Positions 8,191 through 17,480 of a stretch of DNA of 64,000 nucleotides are shown here, piece after piece. Position 1 is the first letter of the stretch; each line of letters begins with the position of its first letter. The translations under genes and the position numbers were made by a program. The stretch lies in assembly GCF_918698115.1 (NCBI RefSeq), contig NZ_CAKKLV010000016.1, forward strand, positions 1 through 64,000. The letters run 5' to 3'. The notes beneath the pieces are model-generated. The model was not told the DNA's origin and made no database searches. It worked only from the letters and a program-made list of their open reading frames with translations. The stretch is from Peribacillus sp. Bi96. Its GTDB lineage: Bacteria > Bacillota > Bacilli > Bacillales > DSM-1321.

Positions 8191-8873
8191 TTCCAATTCA
8201 CCCCTTTTGTCGGAATCACCATATCTACATAAATGCCTGGTGTGGCAATACATTCCGGATCCAATTCTCCCGCAGGAACGATTTCTTCCACTTCCGCAAT
8301 CGTGAAGGCTCCAGCCATCGCCACCAGCGGATTGAAGTTACATGCAGTCTTGTCATACACTAAATTCCCCAACGAATCTGCCTTTTTGGCATAAACGATG
8401 CTCACTTCAGAGGTCAAAGCGGTTTCCACCAAAAATTCTTTTCCGTCGATTACCATTTTGTCCTTGCCGTCTTCGGCTATCGTGCCAATCCCGACATCGA
8501 CAAAAATCCCGCCCAAGCCTACACCGCCGGCACGAATCCGTTCAGCTAATGTACCTTGCGGTGAAAATTCCACCTGCAGCTTCCCTTCAGTCATGAGCCT
8601 GCCGGCATTAGGATTGGATCCGATATGTGAGGCGATGACTTTCTTTGCCCTTTCAGCAGTGACAAGCCGACCAATGCCGATATCAGGGAATCCAGTGTCA
8701 TTGCCAATCAATGTCAGTTCCTTAACGCCCTTGGCAAGGATACCCTGTACGAGCGTGGGAGGAGTTCCCACGCCGCCAAATCCACCATACATGAGCGTGC
8801 ATCCATCGGAAATATGCTCCAATGCTTCTTCCATGGTCACAATTTTGTTTTTCTTCGTAATGGCCTGCTTCAT
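8175..8873 (-). CDS. yodS: 3-oxoacid CoA-transferase subunit A (YodS/AtoD-like)
   Basis: About 232 aa. The GGFGGVGTPPTLVQG segment and GNDTGFPD are typical of the alpha subunit of family I CoA-transferases. AGGAGG six bases upstream fixes the start at 8873, just after the preceding aminotransferase stop. Together with subunit B it transfers CoA from a donor such as acetyl- or succinyl-CoA to a 3-keto acid. Context points to 3-keto-6-acetamidohexanoate as acceptor, which is an inference. Confidence 0.9.
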   Translation of the reverse strand: MKQAITKKNKIVTMEEALEHISDGCTLMYGGFGGVGTPPTLVQGILAKGVKELTLIGNDTGFPDIGIGRLVTAERAKKVIASHIGSNPNAGRLMTEGKLQVEFSPQGTLAERIRAGGVGLGGIFVDVGIGTIAEDGKDKMVIDGKEFLVETALTSEVSIVYAKKADSLGNLVYDKTACNFNPLVAMAGAFTIAEVEEIVPAGELDPECIATPGIYVDMVIPTKGVNWKWAWQ

Positions 8874-8883
8874 ACCGTTCCTC

Positions 8884-10251
8884 CTAAATAGCCTGCATGT
8901 CCTCAATCAAACCTTCCGCGTGCAGTTCATGCTGCAACTCTTCAAGGGAAGCTTCCAGTATCTTGACGAGACAATCGATTTCTTCATTCGTAATGACCAA
9001 TGGCGGAGATAAGATAACCGCATCACCAGCAATTCCTTCAATCGCACCTGCAGCAGGATAGATCAACAACCCCTTCGCAAAAGCCTTATTGACAAGCCTT
9101 GTAGTCAGGCCGATTTGCAAGTCGAACGGCTTTTTCGTTAGCCGATTGGAGACAAACTCAAGTCCAAGGAGAAGTCCTTTCCCTCTTACATCACCAATGA
9201 TATCGAATTTTCCAGCCAACGCTTGCAGCTTCTTAAACAGATATTGACCTCTCTCTTCCGCAGCCTGAACTAGTTCATTTCCCTCAATGTAGGAAAGCAC
9301 TTCCAATGAAACGGCAGCAGATAGAGGGTTTGCACTATATGTGTGTCCAGCCATGATTGATTTCGAGCCTTTTATAATGGGCTCCATGACACGGTCAGTA
9401 ACCATTGTGGCTGCCATTGGCGTATAGCCTGCGCTCATGCCTTTACCCAATGCGATGATATCCGGAGTGACTCCCCAGTGTTCCATCGCGAACATTTTTC
9501 CTGTCCGTCCGATTCCCGTCATGACCTCATCGGCGATAAAGAGAATATCATAGTTTTCGCAGATTTCTTTAATCCTTTGATAGTAGCCATCCCGCGGTGT
9601 TACAGCACCAGCGGATGCCCCGATTATAGGCTCTGCGATGAAGGCGGCGATATTCTCGGAGCCGACCCTTTGAATGGCTGTCTCCAGTTCATTTGCACAC
9701 TGAAGCTTGCATCCGGAAGTTTCATTATTATAAGGACAGCGATAGCAGTAGGGAGCTGATATGCTAGGGAAATCCTCCAATAGCGGAACAAAACGCTTTC
9801 TTCTTGGCACATGACCGGACATCGATAAAGCGCCCATCGTAATCCCGTGATAACTCGTCCATCTGGAGATGATACGATTTTTTCGCTCATATCCTTTTTC
9901 TTGCCAATGTTGAATCGCGATTTTCATCGCCGTTTCGGTCGCTTCCGATCCGCTATTCACGAAAAATGACCAATTCAAATCCCCGGGAGCCAACTCACTT
10001 AGCTTTTTGGCCAATGCCTCTGCGGCTTCACTCGTAAAATGAGAGCGATAGGCAAAAGAAACTTTGCGGGCCTGCTCCGTCATTGCCTCGACAACCTCTG
10101 ATACACCATGGCCAATACTCGCTGTGACCGCTCCTGATGAACCGTCTATATACTGCTTTCCATCTATATCATAAAGATAAATTCCATTCCCATGAGAGAT
10201 AGTGGGATAGTCATGATCTAAAGTAGGCTTAATCAAATAATTGCGTGTCAT
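8884..10251 (-). CDS. yodT: Class III aminotransferase (YodT-like)
   Basis: About 455 aa, PLP-dependent. Recognisable are NSGSEATETAMKIA (phosphate/PLP site), LFIADEVMTGIGRTG (Asp contacting the pyridine nitrogen) and ALGKGMSAGY with the Schiff-base lysine. The start at 10251 follows AAAGGAGA. In the B. subtilis kamA cluster the equivalent gene is yodT. The expected step is transamination of N6-acetyl-beta-lysine to the 3-keto acid, assigned from synteny and family. Confidence 0.9.
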   Translation of the reverse strand: MTRNYLIKPTLDHDYPTISHGNGIYLYDIDGKQYIDGSSGAVTASIGHGVSEVVEAMTEQARKVSFAYRSHFTSEAAEALAKKLSELAPGDLNWSFFVNSGSEATETAMKIAIQHWQEKGYERKNRIISRWTSYHGITMGALSMSGHVPRRKRFVPLLEDFPSISAPYCYRCPYNNETSGCKLQCANELETAIQRVGSENIAAFIAEPIIGASAGAVTPRDGYYQRIKEICENYDILFIADEVMTGIGRTGKMFAMEHWGVTPDIIALGKGMSAGYTPMAATMVTDRVMEPIIKGSKSIMAGHTYSANPLSAAVSLEVLSYIEGNELVQAAEERGQYLFKKLQALAGKFDIIGDVRGKGLLLGLEFVSNRLTKKPFDLQIGLTTRLVNKAFAKGLLIYPAAGAIEGIAGDAVILSPPLVITNEEIDCLVKILEASLEELQHELHAEGLIEDMQAI

Positions 10252-10321
10252 GTCATCTCTCCTTTTAACGTTCGTACCCACTGTGCATTATTCTATTAAT
10301 CAATTAATTTCCAAAACCAGT

Positions 10322-11432
<1,111 letters not shown>

Positions 11433-11456
11433 GTCCCCCCCCTTATTTAATGAATT

Positions 11457-11490
11457 CGGGAGAAGAGATGCATAACATCTGCTTCTCCCG
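11457..11490 (-). other. Hairpin between yokU and ablB
   Basis: CGGGAGAAG and its complement form a 9-bp outer stem, with a CAGATG/CATCT inner stem. No T run follows on the minus strand, so it is more likely an RNA-processing or stability element than a terminator. Confidence 0.5.
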
Positions 11491-11495
11491 GCATT

Positions 11496-11762
11496 CTATT
11501 TCCAATTGAATATTTGCTTAACAGGCGCCTGAAGAAGCTGATCATACGTAAACTCATCAGGATATTCACTCACATCATATATGGATAAGGATTCATCCAC
11601 CTTTTGATTCATCGAATCAGACACATAGATTCCACATTCCGGACAATTCACTGCTGGAACTTGAAGGACTTTTATGGAGCGTTTCCCATCAGGCATGATC
11701 CAGTAGCAATCCTTCATTTCGCTTTCTTCAACGTTAGGCGCATTACACCACAAGCAATCCAT
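11496..11762 (-). CDS. yokU: YokU-family zinc-ribbon-like protein
   Basis: 88 aa with two CxxC pairs (CLWC at residues 3-6 and CPEC near residue 40), a probable single zinc ribbon, then an acidic helical tail. It follows kamA with only two bases between the reading frames, and its AAGGAGG lies inside the end of kamA, so it is translationally linked. YokU-family proteins commonly accompany kamA. The biochemical role is unknown, and a function in KamA maturation or regulation would be a guess. Confidence 0.85.
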   Translation of the reverse strand: MDCLWCNAPNVEESEMKDCYWIMPDGKRSIKVLQVPAVNCPECGIYVSDSMNQKVDESLSIYDVSEYPDEFTYDQLLQAPVKQIFNWK

Positions 11763-11764
11763 CT

Positions 11765-13216
11765 TTATTCCTCCTTGCCTTCAGTTTTCACCGAGCCACT
11801 TGCGACCATGGCGTTCTTTTTTTCTTGGGATAACCTTAATTTTTCCTTCATTTCATCCCTTTTATCACGGCGATCCTTCAAGGAAGCATGTTCATCAGTG
11901 CTTTCATATGCTTTTCTCTTGTCAAGACGACGAAGGCCCTCTGGCACTAAGTTGAATTTCTCGTCCGTCATGAGAGCGGAAATACCGACGGCTTCTTTCC
12001 TGTCCTCAGTACCATACACTTCATCAAAGTAAGCATCTGCACTGCCGGCAACATAATTCTTCGGCTCTGGATAACTAGTGATGACACCTTCAAAGTTCCG
12101 TAAAACGACTTTATCCGGACTTTGCGAAAGAAGGTAATTCGGAGTCAACGCAATCTTCCCGCCTCCGCCAGGAGCATCCACCACAAAGGTTGGCACCGCA
12201 TATCCTGATGTATGGCCGCGCAGCGCTTCAATGATTTCCAATCCTTTTGAAACCGGGGCCCGGAAATGGCCGATTCCTTCAGATAAATCACATTGATAAA
12301 TGTAATAAGGTCTTACCCTTGCTTTAACACAGTCATGCATAAGCTTTTTCATGATATGGACACTATCGTTGATACCAGCTAGGATGACAGCCTGATTACC
12401 AAGCGGGACGCCGGCCATCGACAACATATCACATGCTTTTTTCGCTTCATCCGTCAATTCAAGTGAATGATTGAAATGCGTATTTAACCAAATTGGATGG
12501 TATTTTTTCAGAATATTACATAAATTCTCTGTAATCCGCTGCGGGAAAACGACTGGTGCACGTGTGCCGATCCGAATGATTTCCACATGCGGGATGGCAC
12601 GTAAGTTACTCAATACGTATTCGAGAATCTTATCATTGATCAACAGGCCGTCTCCTCCAGAGATCAGCACGTCCCTCACTTCCGGAGTATTCCGGATATA
12701 TTCAATCGCCCCGTCCAGCTGCTTCTTTGGAACGCCCATGCCAACCTGACCTGAGAAACGGCGGCGCGTACAATAGCGGCAGTACATCGAGCATTGGTTC
12801 GTTACAAGGAAAAGCACGCGATCCGGATAACGATGCGTCAAGCCTGGAACAGGTGAATCCTCATCCTCATGCAGTGGATCTTCCAAATCATATCTGGTCT
12901 TATTCATTTCTGCCGAAAGCGGTACCGACTGTAAACGAATCGGACAGCGAGGATCATCGGGATTCATCAAAGATGCATAGTATGGCGTAATGTTCAATGG
13001 AATCGTTTGGGTCGAAATACGGACCCCTTCCTCTTCATCCGGTGTCAAGTTGACGACTTTTTTCAGATCATCCAATGTTTTAATCGTATTGGTCAACTGC
13101 CAAATCCAATCATTCCACTGCTCTTCCTTTACATCCTTCCACAGTTCGATCTCATTATAATGTCTGCGTCCACCAAGATATTCTTTATGTTTTACATCCA
13201 TTCCCATCAAATTCAT
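11765..13216 (-). CDS. kamA: L-lysine 2,3-aminomutase
   Basis: 483 aa. The radical-SAM motif CSMYCRYC gives the three cluster cysteines C142, C146 and C149. SGGDGLL and the GGGGK segment with the PLP lysine are also present. The sequence is close to B. subtilis KamA over its full length. It converts L-lysine to L-beta-lysine in the cytoplasm using SAM, PLP and a reduced [4Fe-4S] cluster. It is the first gene of the operon. A sigma-54 promoter lies about 45 bases upstream, and the terminator of the regulator gene lies further upstream. Confidence 0.96.
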   Translation of the reverse strand: MNLMGMDVKHKEYLGGRRHYNEIELWKDVKEEQWNDWIWQLTNTIKTLDDLKKVVNLTPDEEEGVRISTQTIPLNITPYYASLMNPDDPRCPIRLQSVPLSAEMNKTRYDLEDPLHEDEDSPVPGLTHRYPDRVLFLVTNQCSMYCRYCTRRRFSGQVGMGVPKKQLDGAIEYIRNTPEVRDVLISGGDGLLINDKILEYVLSNLRAIPHVEIIRIGTRAPVVFPQRITENLCNILKKYHPIWLNTHFNHSLELTDEAKKACDMLSMAGVPLGNQAVILAGINDSVHIMKKLMHDCVKARVRPYYIYQCDLSEGIGHFRAPVSKGLEIIEALRGHTSGYAVPTFVVDAPGGGGKIALTPNYLLSQSPDKVVLRNFEGVITSYPEPKNYVAGSADAYFDEVYGTEDRKEAVGISALMTDEKFNLVPEGLRRLDKRKAYESTDEHASLKDRRDKRDEMKEKLRLSQEKKNAMVASGSVKTEGKEE

Positions 13217-13260
13217 TAATAATTCCCCCCCAATATTCTTAAGAACTTATATATATCTAC

Positions 13261-13278
13261 TCGCAAGAATGATGCCAA
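13261..13278 (-). promoter_or_regulatory. Sigma-54 (SigL) promoter of the kamA operon
   Basis: On the minus strand the sequence is TTGGCATCATTCTTGCGA. The -24 GG and -12 GC are separated by exactly 10 bp, and it matches TGGCAC-N5-TTGCW except at two positions. The start point would lie near 13251, giving a 5' leader of about 35 bases before kamA. An AAA+ enhancer-binding protein gene lies just upstream. Confidence 0.85.
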
Positions 13279-13358
13279 CATCCTCAACTAGGGAAAACAA
13301 AGGAAAAAGAGATTTTCACTAAATAAAAACGCAAGAAATTTTTCGTTATGCCTAATAT

Positions 13359-13385
13359 TTTGCAGCCAGATTCTTTGCGCCAGGC
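13359..13385 (-). promoter_or_regulatory. Candidate upstream activator sites
   Basis: On the minus strand, CTGGCGCAAA and CTGGCTGCAAA form two close direct repeats about 85-110 bases upstream of the sigma-54 promoter, a usual distance for an enhancer-binding protein. Assignment is tentative. Confidence 0.4.
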
Positions 13386-13392
13386 TAATCAT

Positions 13393-13428
13393 TGAAAAAA
13401 GAGGGTCTCTATACACGAGAGCCCTCTT
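13393..13428 (-). terminator. Terminator of the enhancer-binding protein gene
   Basis: A strong imperfect 12-bp stem (AAGAGGG.../...CCCTCTT) is followed on the minus strand by six T. It separates the regulator from kamA and so requires kamA to use its own promoter. Confidence 0.85.
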
Positions 13429-13467
13429 CAAGTACCTCCTTATTTAGTTGATGATGGCGCTTTCCAT

Positions 13468-14949
13468 TCATTTTGATTCCTTTGATCCTGCCGCATAAAC
13501 TTTTTCAATACCGTACTTGTTTAACTTATATTGTAATCCCTGTCTTTTAATATTGAGGGCCTCAGCTGTTTTGCTGATATTCCCGTTATATTTCTCAAAC
13601 ATATTGATGATCATTTCCCTTTCCATCTCTTCAAGAACGACCGGTAAATCAATCTTATTCTTTAATGGAGGTTGGGGGCTCTGCGCACTTGAGGCAGAAT
13701 ATTTTCCTGAAGGGAAGAGATAAGCAGGAAGATGATGCTCATCAATCATATCCTCCCCCGCATCCATGACGTTAAATGCCAACTCGATGGCATGTCCCAG
13801 TTCACGAATGTTTCCAGGCCAAGAATATTGAAGAAGCCGTTGCATTGCCTTTTGGCTGACTCCGCGTACTTCTGAAAAGAATGATTTGTTAAATTTCCGA
13901 ATAAAGTGATCGACGATTTCCGGTATATCCGTTTTACGCTCCAAGAGAGAGGGCATTTGGATCGTCACGACATTCAAACGAAAAAATAAATCCGAGCGAA
14001 TGATTCCACGCTCTAACGCCTCGTCTGGAGAGATGTTCATCGCAGCAATGATTTTTACATTAATTTTTTGCTCCTTCGATCCTCCAACACGGCGTACCTC
14101 ACCTTCTTGCAGCACTCGCAGCAATTTTGCCTGCAGGCCAAGGTCAAGGCTATTCAATTCATCAAGAAACAATGTACCGCCATTTGCCTGTTCAAAAATA
14201 CCCTGCCGGTCCATCGCTCCGGTAAAAGCCCCTTTTGTCGTGCCAAACAGCAGTCCCTCCATCAATTCCTTTGGAACAGCCGCACAATTTTGCGCAATGA
14301 ATGGTTGATTTCGCTGAGCACTTACATTATGTATACTTTGAGCGACCAGTTCTTTTCCTGTCCCCGTCGGTCCATAAATCATCACCGGTGAATGTGTACG
14401 AGCCGCTTTTTTCGCCAATGAAACCGCTTGCTGAAAAGCCGGGCTGCTACCGATTAAATCACTAAAATGATAGGTCGCCGTCCCTTCAAAGAACTTATTT
14501 TTCTTATGGGTCTCAACCAGCTGGGAACGCAAATCAACAATTTGATCATACATGTTCATGACCTTGGTAATATCCTTTGCGATTTCCACTGCCCCAATAA
14601 TTTCACCGTCCTCGTATAACGGATACGTACTATTGATGGAAGTTATTTTTTTCTCTTTTAAATTGACATACGTTTGAATGGACTCAATCGTTTCGATGCC
14701 TTTATCCAAGGCTACATGCAGCGTACTGGATTCATCAGTCAATGAAGGATAAAGCAAAAAGATATTCTCACCCAACACCTGCTCCCGATCAAGCCCGTCG
14801 ATATGTGCCATCATTTCATTGTAGAATACGGTATCCCCATCTTTATTCACGATATGGACACCCACATTGATCACATTCAATATCCATTCAAATTGAGTGG
14901 AAAACTGATTTACTGAAGATTTCATTTCTTCATCTCCGTTCTCTGCCAT
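13468..14949 (-). CDS. Sigma-54-dependent enhancer-binding protein (PAS-AAA+-HTH)
   Basis: 493 aa. Residues about 20-130 form a PAS domain, 165-400 the AAA+ domain and 440-490 a Fis-type HTH (NISKTAEALNIKRQGLQYKLNKYG region). Walker A is GPTGTGKE at 193-200, the sigma-54 contact GAFTGA is intact, and LFLDEL is Walker B. The ELFG motif is changed to LLFG. Two starts are possible: the ATG at 14949 after AGGTGA, or the ATG nine codons in after ACGGAG. It probably activates the kamA promoter, sensing lysine or a product via PAS. This is inferred from adjacency. Confidence 0.92.
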   Translation of the reverse strand: MAENGDEEMKSSVNQFSTQFEWILNVINVGVHIVNKDGDTVFYNEMMAHIDGLDREQVLGENIFLLYPSLTDESSTLHVALDKGIETIESIQTYVNLKEKKITSINSTYPLYEDGEIIGAVEIAKDITKVMNMYDQIVDLRSQLVETHKKNKFFEGTATYHFSDLIGSSPAFQQAVSLAKKAARTHSPVMIYGPTGTGKELVAQSIHNVSAQRNQPFIAQNCAAVPKELMEGLLFGTTKGAFTGAMDRQGIFEQANGGTLFLDELNSLDLGLQAKLLRVLQEGEVRRVGGSKEQKINVKIIAAMNISPDEALERGIIRSDLFFRLNVVTIQMPSLLERKTDIPEIVDHFIRKFNKSFFSEVRGVSQKAMQRLLQYSWPGNIRELGHAIELAFNVMDAGEDMIDEHHLPAYLFPSGKYSASSAQSPQPPLKNKIDLPVVLEEMEREMIINMFEKYNGNISKTAEALNIKRQGLQYKLNKYGIEKVYAAGSKESK

Positions 14950-15106
14950 TTGATAGAATCACCTGTAAATTATAGCATTTAATGGGAACTATTCATCTCT
15001 TTATCTTGAATAATTTAAAAACCAAAATTTGCCTAAAAATAAAGGTAAATCCACTATCTTCAAAGAAAGTTTAAATAGAAAAAATGAAACGAAAGGGGTG
15101 ATTGGG

Positions 15107-15619
15107 ATTTCAAAACGAACGAAAGAAACCAGGATAGAAATTAAACCTTGGAATGATAAGGACCTTGATTTACTTTTTCAACTAAATATCCCAGAAATGA
15201 TGGAGCATCTAGGTGGTCCAGAAAGTAAAGAACAAATTCTGAAACGCCATCAACGATATCTTCAGCTTGAGGATAAGGGATGTATGTATAGCATCATCCT
15301 ATTTCCAGAGGCAGAAACAGTTGGTTCCGTTGGCTACTGGCAAACCGTACGGAATAATGAAAATGTATACGAAATCGGCTGGAGTGTCCTCACTTCCTAT
15401 CAGGGGAAAGGAATCGCATCCGTTGCCGTGAAGGCTCTCATAGCCAAAATCAAAGCCGAACGAAAATACAAATATATTCACGCATTCCCTTCCATCACTA
15501 ATCCTGCTTCCAATGCAATTTGCCGCAAGCTAGAATTCACACTCCTCTCTGAATGTGAATTCGAATACCCTCGAGGAAGCTTTATGCGATGCAATGATTG
15601 GCGCTTGGAAATTGTTTAG
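15107..15619 (+). CDS. GNAT-family N-acetyltransferase; start codon unusual
   Basis: About 170 aa with a GNAT fold. EIGWSVLTSYQGKGIASVAVKAL carries the Q/RxxGxG/A acetyl-CoA loop (YQGKGIAS), followed by the N-P motif (TNPASNAICRKLEF). Conservation begins around RIEIKPW. No ATG precedes this in frame. The strongest Shine-Dalgarno (GAAAGGGGTGAT, 15091-15102) sits six bases before an ATT at 15107. GTG at 15098 lies inside that site, and a TTG at 15029 has no ribosome site. The start is therefore uncertain. Substrate unknown. Confidence 0.8.
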   Translation: MSKRTKETRIEIKPWNDKDLDLLFQLNIPEMMEHLGGPESKEQILKRHQRYLQLEDKGCMYSIILFPEAETVGSVGYWQTVRNNENVYEIGWSVLTSYQGKGIASVAVKALIAKIKAERKYKYIHAFPSITNPASNAICRKLEFTLLSECEFEYPRGSFMRCNDWRLEIV

Positions 15620-15812
15620 GTCGAATTAATTGGATCATGGTACGGATTAATTGGGGTATGATAAATACTCTCGGTGTAGACGGAATATTCCGAGGTAGGT
15701 CGAATTATGCCGGGTTTAGGTGAATTATTTCCCGGGAAAGTCTAAATATTCTGGGCGTAGGTCGAATTATCTTGGTGTGGGTCGAATTCTTTTCGGTGTA
15801 GGTCGGCTAAGA
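15618..15812. repeat. About nine ~20-22-bp degenerate tandem repeats
   Basis: Units follow GGTCGAATTAT plus a G-rich half such as CCGGGTGTA, repeated with drift from just after the GNAT stop codon. Period 19-22 bp. Same layout as the repeats at 3180 and 34258 but unrelated in sequence. Confidence 0.8.
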
Positions 15813-15857
15813 TGCCAATCCGCGAACATTCACGTTTCACATTTGATGTTATTGTTC

Positions 15858-16781
15858 TCATTTTCTAGCAAACCATTCATTCCATGTTTGTTTACCTGCT
15901 TTTTTATCTGCAGAAATCTTTCTTGCTCTTTGGAAATTAAATAATGCCGCCTCGGTATTTCCCCCGAATTTTGCGTCATGGGGTCCGGGGTTAAATCCTT
16001 CCATATATAGCGCTGCTTGCAGGATCCATGTGATATTGCAGGTGGCGCCTTTTTTTAAGGTGACGATCGCCGCCTTCGTTTTGGGTCCCCATTTTCCATC
16101 AACAGCAAGCTTTTTATTGAATTGCTTATTTAGTTCCGTTTGCAAACCTTTTATAAGGGCCGATCGAGTTTTAGGACCATTAACCCCATCCACAGCAAGT
16201 GCCGCTTTATACCGGCTATTTAACGCTTTTTGAATAAAAATTATATGGCCATCTCCTTTGCTGGTCTTTGATAGTTCAGTATCTTCGAGGTTAAAGGTAA
16301 GTTGAGGGTCTTTCCCTGCCTGTAACTGTGTAAGGGATAACCCGCCCGTCATCTCCAAGTGAGGATAATCCTTGAATGAAGTCCAATCCCCTCCCCAGTT
16401 AAATCATAACTCTTTGCCTATAGCAGCCACACGCTGCCACTTTGCATTCATTGTCCATATTGCGTTCTTCCCATCATCACTCACAAGAAAAAAATCAATA
16501 GCGAGTCCAAAATTATGATAAGATTGGCCTGGCTTTGCGTTTGTCACTTTAGGTTTAGCTAGATTACTATAATCTTTTCCATTGTAGCTATAAACTCGTC
16601 CTTGACCATAAAGCACAGCTTGTTCTTCAAAAGAGCGATGACCCGCACTTATCTGTACATAAATCCCTTCATTATAAGCACGTTCCACCATTTCTAATGC
16701 TGATTCCTTCACCACTTGATCCATCCCTTTGCCCATCTTTTTCACTGATCGATTCAATAATGTTCGTAATGCCACTGTCAC
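15858..16781 (-). pseudogene. CwlK-like M15 peptidase plus peptidoglycan-binding lysin, broken by an in-frame TGA
   Basis: The frame from 16781 encodes an M15C (VanY/CwlK-type L-Ala-D-Glu) peptidase with SAGHRSFEEQ and the zinc/active region YHNFGLAIDF, ending IGKEL at a TGA (16404-16406). Without any frameshift the next codons read FNWGGDW and DYPHLEMTGG, the conserved end of the same domain including the last zinc-ligand histidine. Two peptidoglycan-binding modules (DGVNGPKTRSAL, DGKWGPKTKAAI) and a C-terminal domain follow. The family usually has Gly at the TGA position (GGA to TGA is one change). So this is a nonsense-mutated gene, or one that needs read-through. The upstream stretch would lack a zinc ligand. 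Confidence 0.88.
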
Positions 16782-16802
16782 CCTAATCCCTCCTTTTAAG
16801 TT

Positions 16803-16847
16803 CCCTTTCAGACTTTATATAAGCTTTTTTATCGGAAAAGTAGCATG
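16803..16847 (-). promoter_or_regulatory. 45-bp promoter-like element shared with the DUF1659 operon
   Basis: On the minus strand this element begins CATGCTACTTT, continues to AAAGCTTATATAAAGT and ends TGAAAGGG. It aligns without gaps with 30266-30310, with 31 of 45 positions identical including both ends. TATATA looks like a -10 element. The GCTACT-N17-TATATA spacing is promoter-like but not sigma-A consensus. Confidence 0.6.
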
Positions 16848-16893
16848 CATGGAAAAGCTTTCACATTATTGTTGATATTTGAACAAATAAAAG

Positions 16894-17137
16894 AGACCAC
16901 TTGTTGTGGTCTTAGACTGTAGATAAACTCGATAATAATTAAGTTTGTCTACAGTTTTTTTTAGGTTTTTAACATTTGACCGTTGCGTTCCCACTCCAGG
17001 CACTAGCTTTCCGCGGGGTCTCCCTTGGACGCGCTTTTCTAAGCAGGAGTCTCGTACCTTCCGTTCCAATAAACTTTTTTTAAAATTTAGCTGGAACCCC
17101 TTTTGTCTACAAACTCAGACCACTTATTGTGGTCTTA
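16894..17137. repeat. Small repeat element with hairpin ends and a CTTTCCGCGGGG core
   Basis: Near-identical 21-base palindromic ends, AGACCACTTGTTGTGGTCTTA (16894) and the same with one change (17117), bracket about 200 bp. Inside are a terminator-like hairpin (16916-16954 plus eight T) and the GCGTTCCCACTCCAGGCACT...CTTTCCGCGGGG motif ending in GGAGTCTCGTACCTTCCG, which I recognise as a dispersed intergenic repeat of Bacillaceae. A second truncated copy of the motif is at 41868. There is no transposase, so it is MITE-like at most. Confidence 0.7.
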
Positions 17138-17369
17138 TTTCGTTCGCTATGGACTATACGGGCATGTTAAAAAAGGCGTTTTTAGAAATTTTTTTATAAA
17201 AGAAGGAGAATTTTTCATAATGTCTTGTTTTATAGGCACTCGCATAGAAAATGAATAGTTGAATATCAGTATAATGTGGAAAATTTTGGTGGTACAAGGT
17301 ATTTCCACATGTTACAGTAATAAGTATTGGGATATTTTCCATTTTACAAATATAAAAGGAGGCCTCGTC

Positions 17370-17399
17370 ATGATTATTAAGTGGGTTAGACTACGATAA
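17370..17399 (+). CDS. Possible 9-residue leader ORF
   Basis: ATG...TAA encodes MIIKWVRLR after AAAGGAGG eight to nine bases upstream. It lies about 110 bases before the hydrolase gene and may be a regulatory leader peptide or a chance ORF. Confidence 0.3.
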   Translation: MIIKWVRLR

Positions 17400-17418
17400 T
17401 TAAAGGGGCAGGCCCATC

Positions 17419-17457
17419 ATGCTCCGGAAAAAATTTATTGATCTGCGCATTAGATAA
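17419..17457 (+). CDS. Possible 12-residue leader ORF
   Basis: Encodes MLRKKFIDLRIR, with AAAGGGGCAGG upstream. It is a second short basic ORF in series with the one at 17370, ending 23 bases before the hydrolase start. Function unknown. Confidence 0.3.
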   Translation: MLRKKFIDLRIR

Positions 17458-17480
17458 TATTTAATACGGAGGTAAATAAC

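Noticed and set aside
8398-9012. 204-aa plus-strand ORF
   Set aside because: Shadow of the CoA-transferase A and aminotransferase genes on the other strand. No family features or ribosome site.
17154-17342. 62-aa minus-strand ORF
   Set aside because: No ribosome site, A+T-rich composition and no coding-like pattern. It overlaps the leader region of the hydrolase gene.
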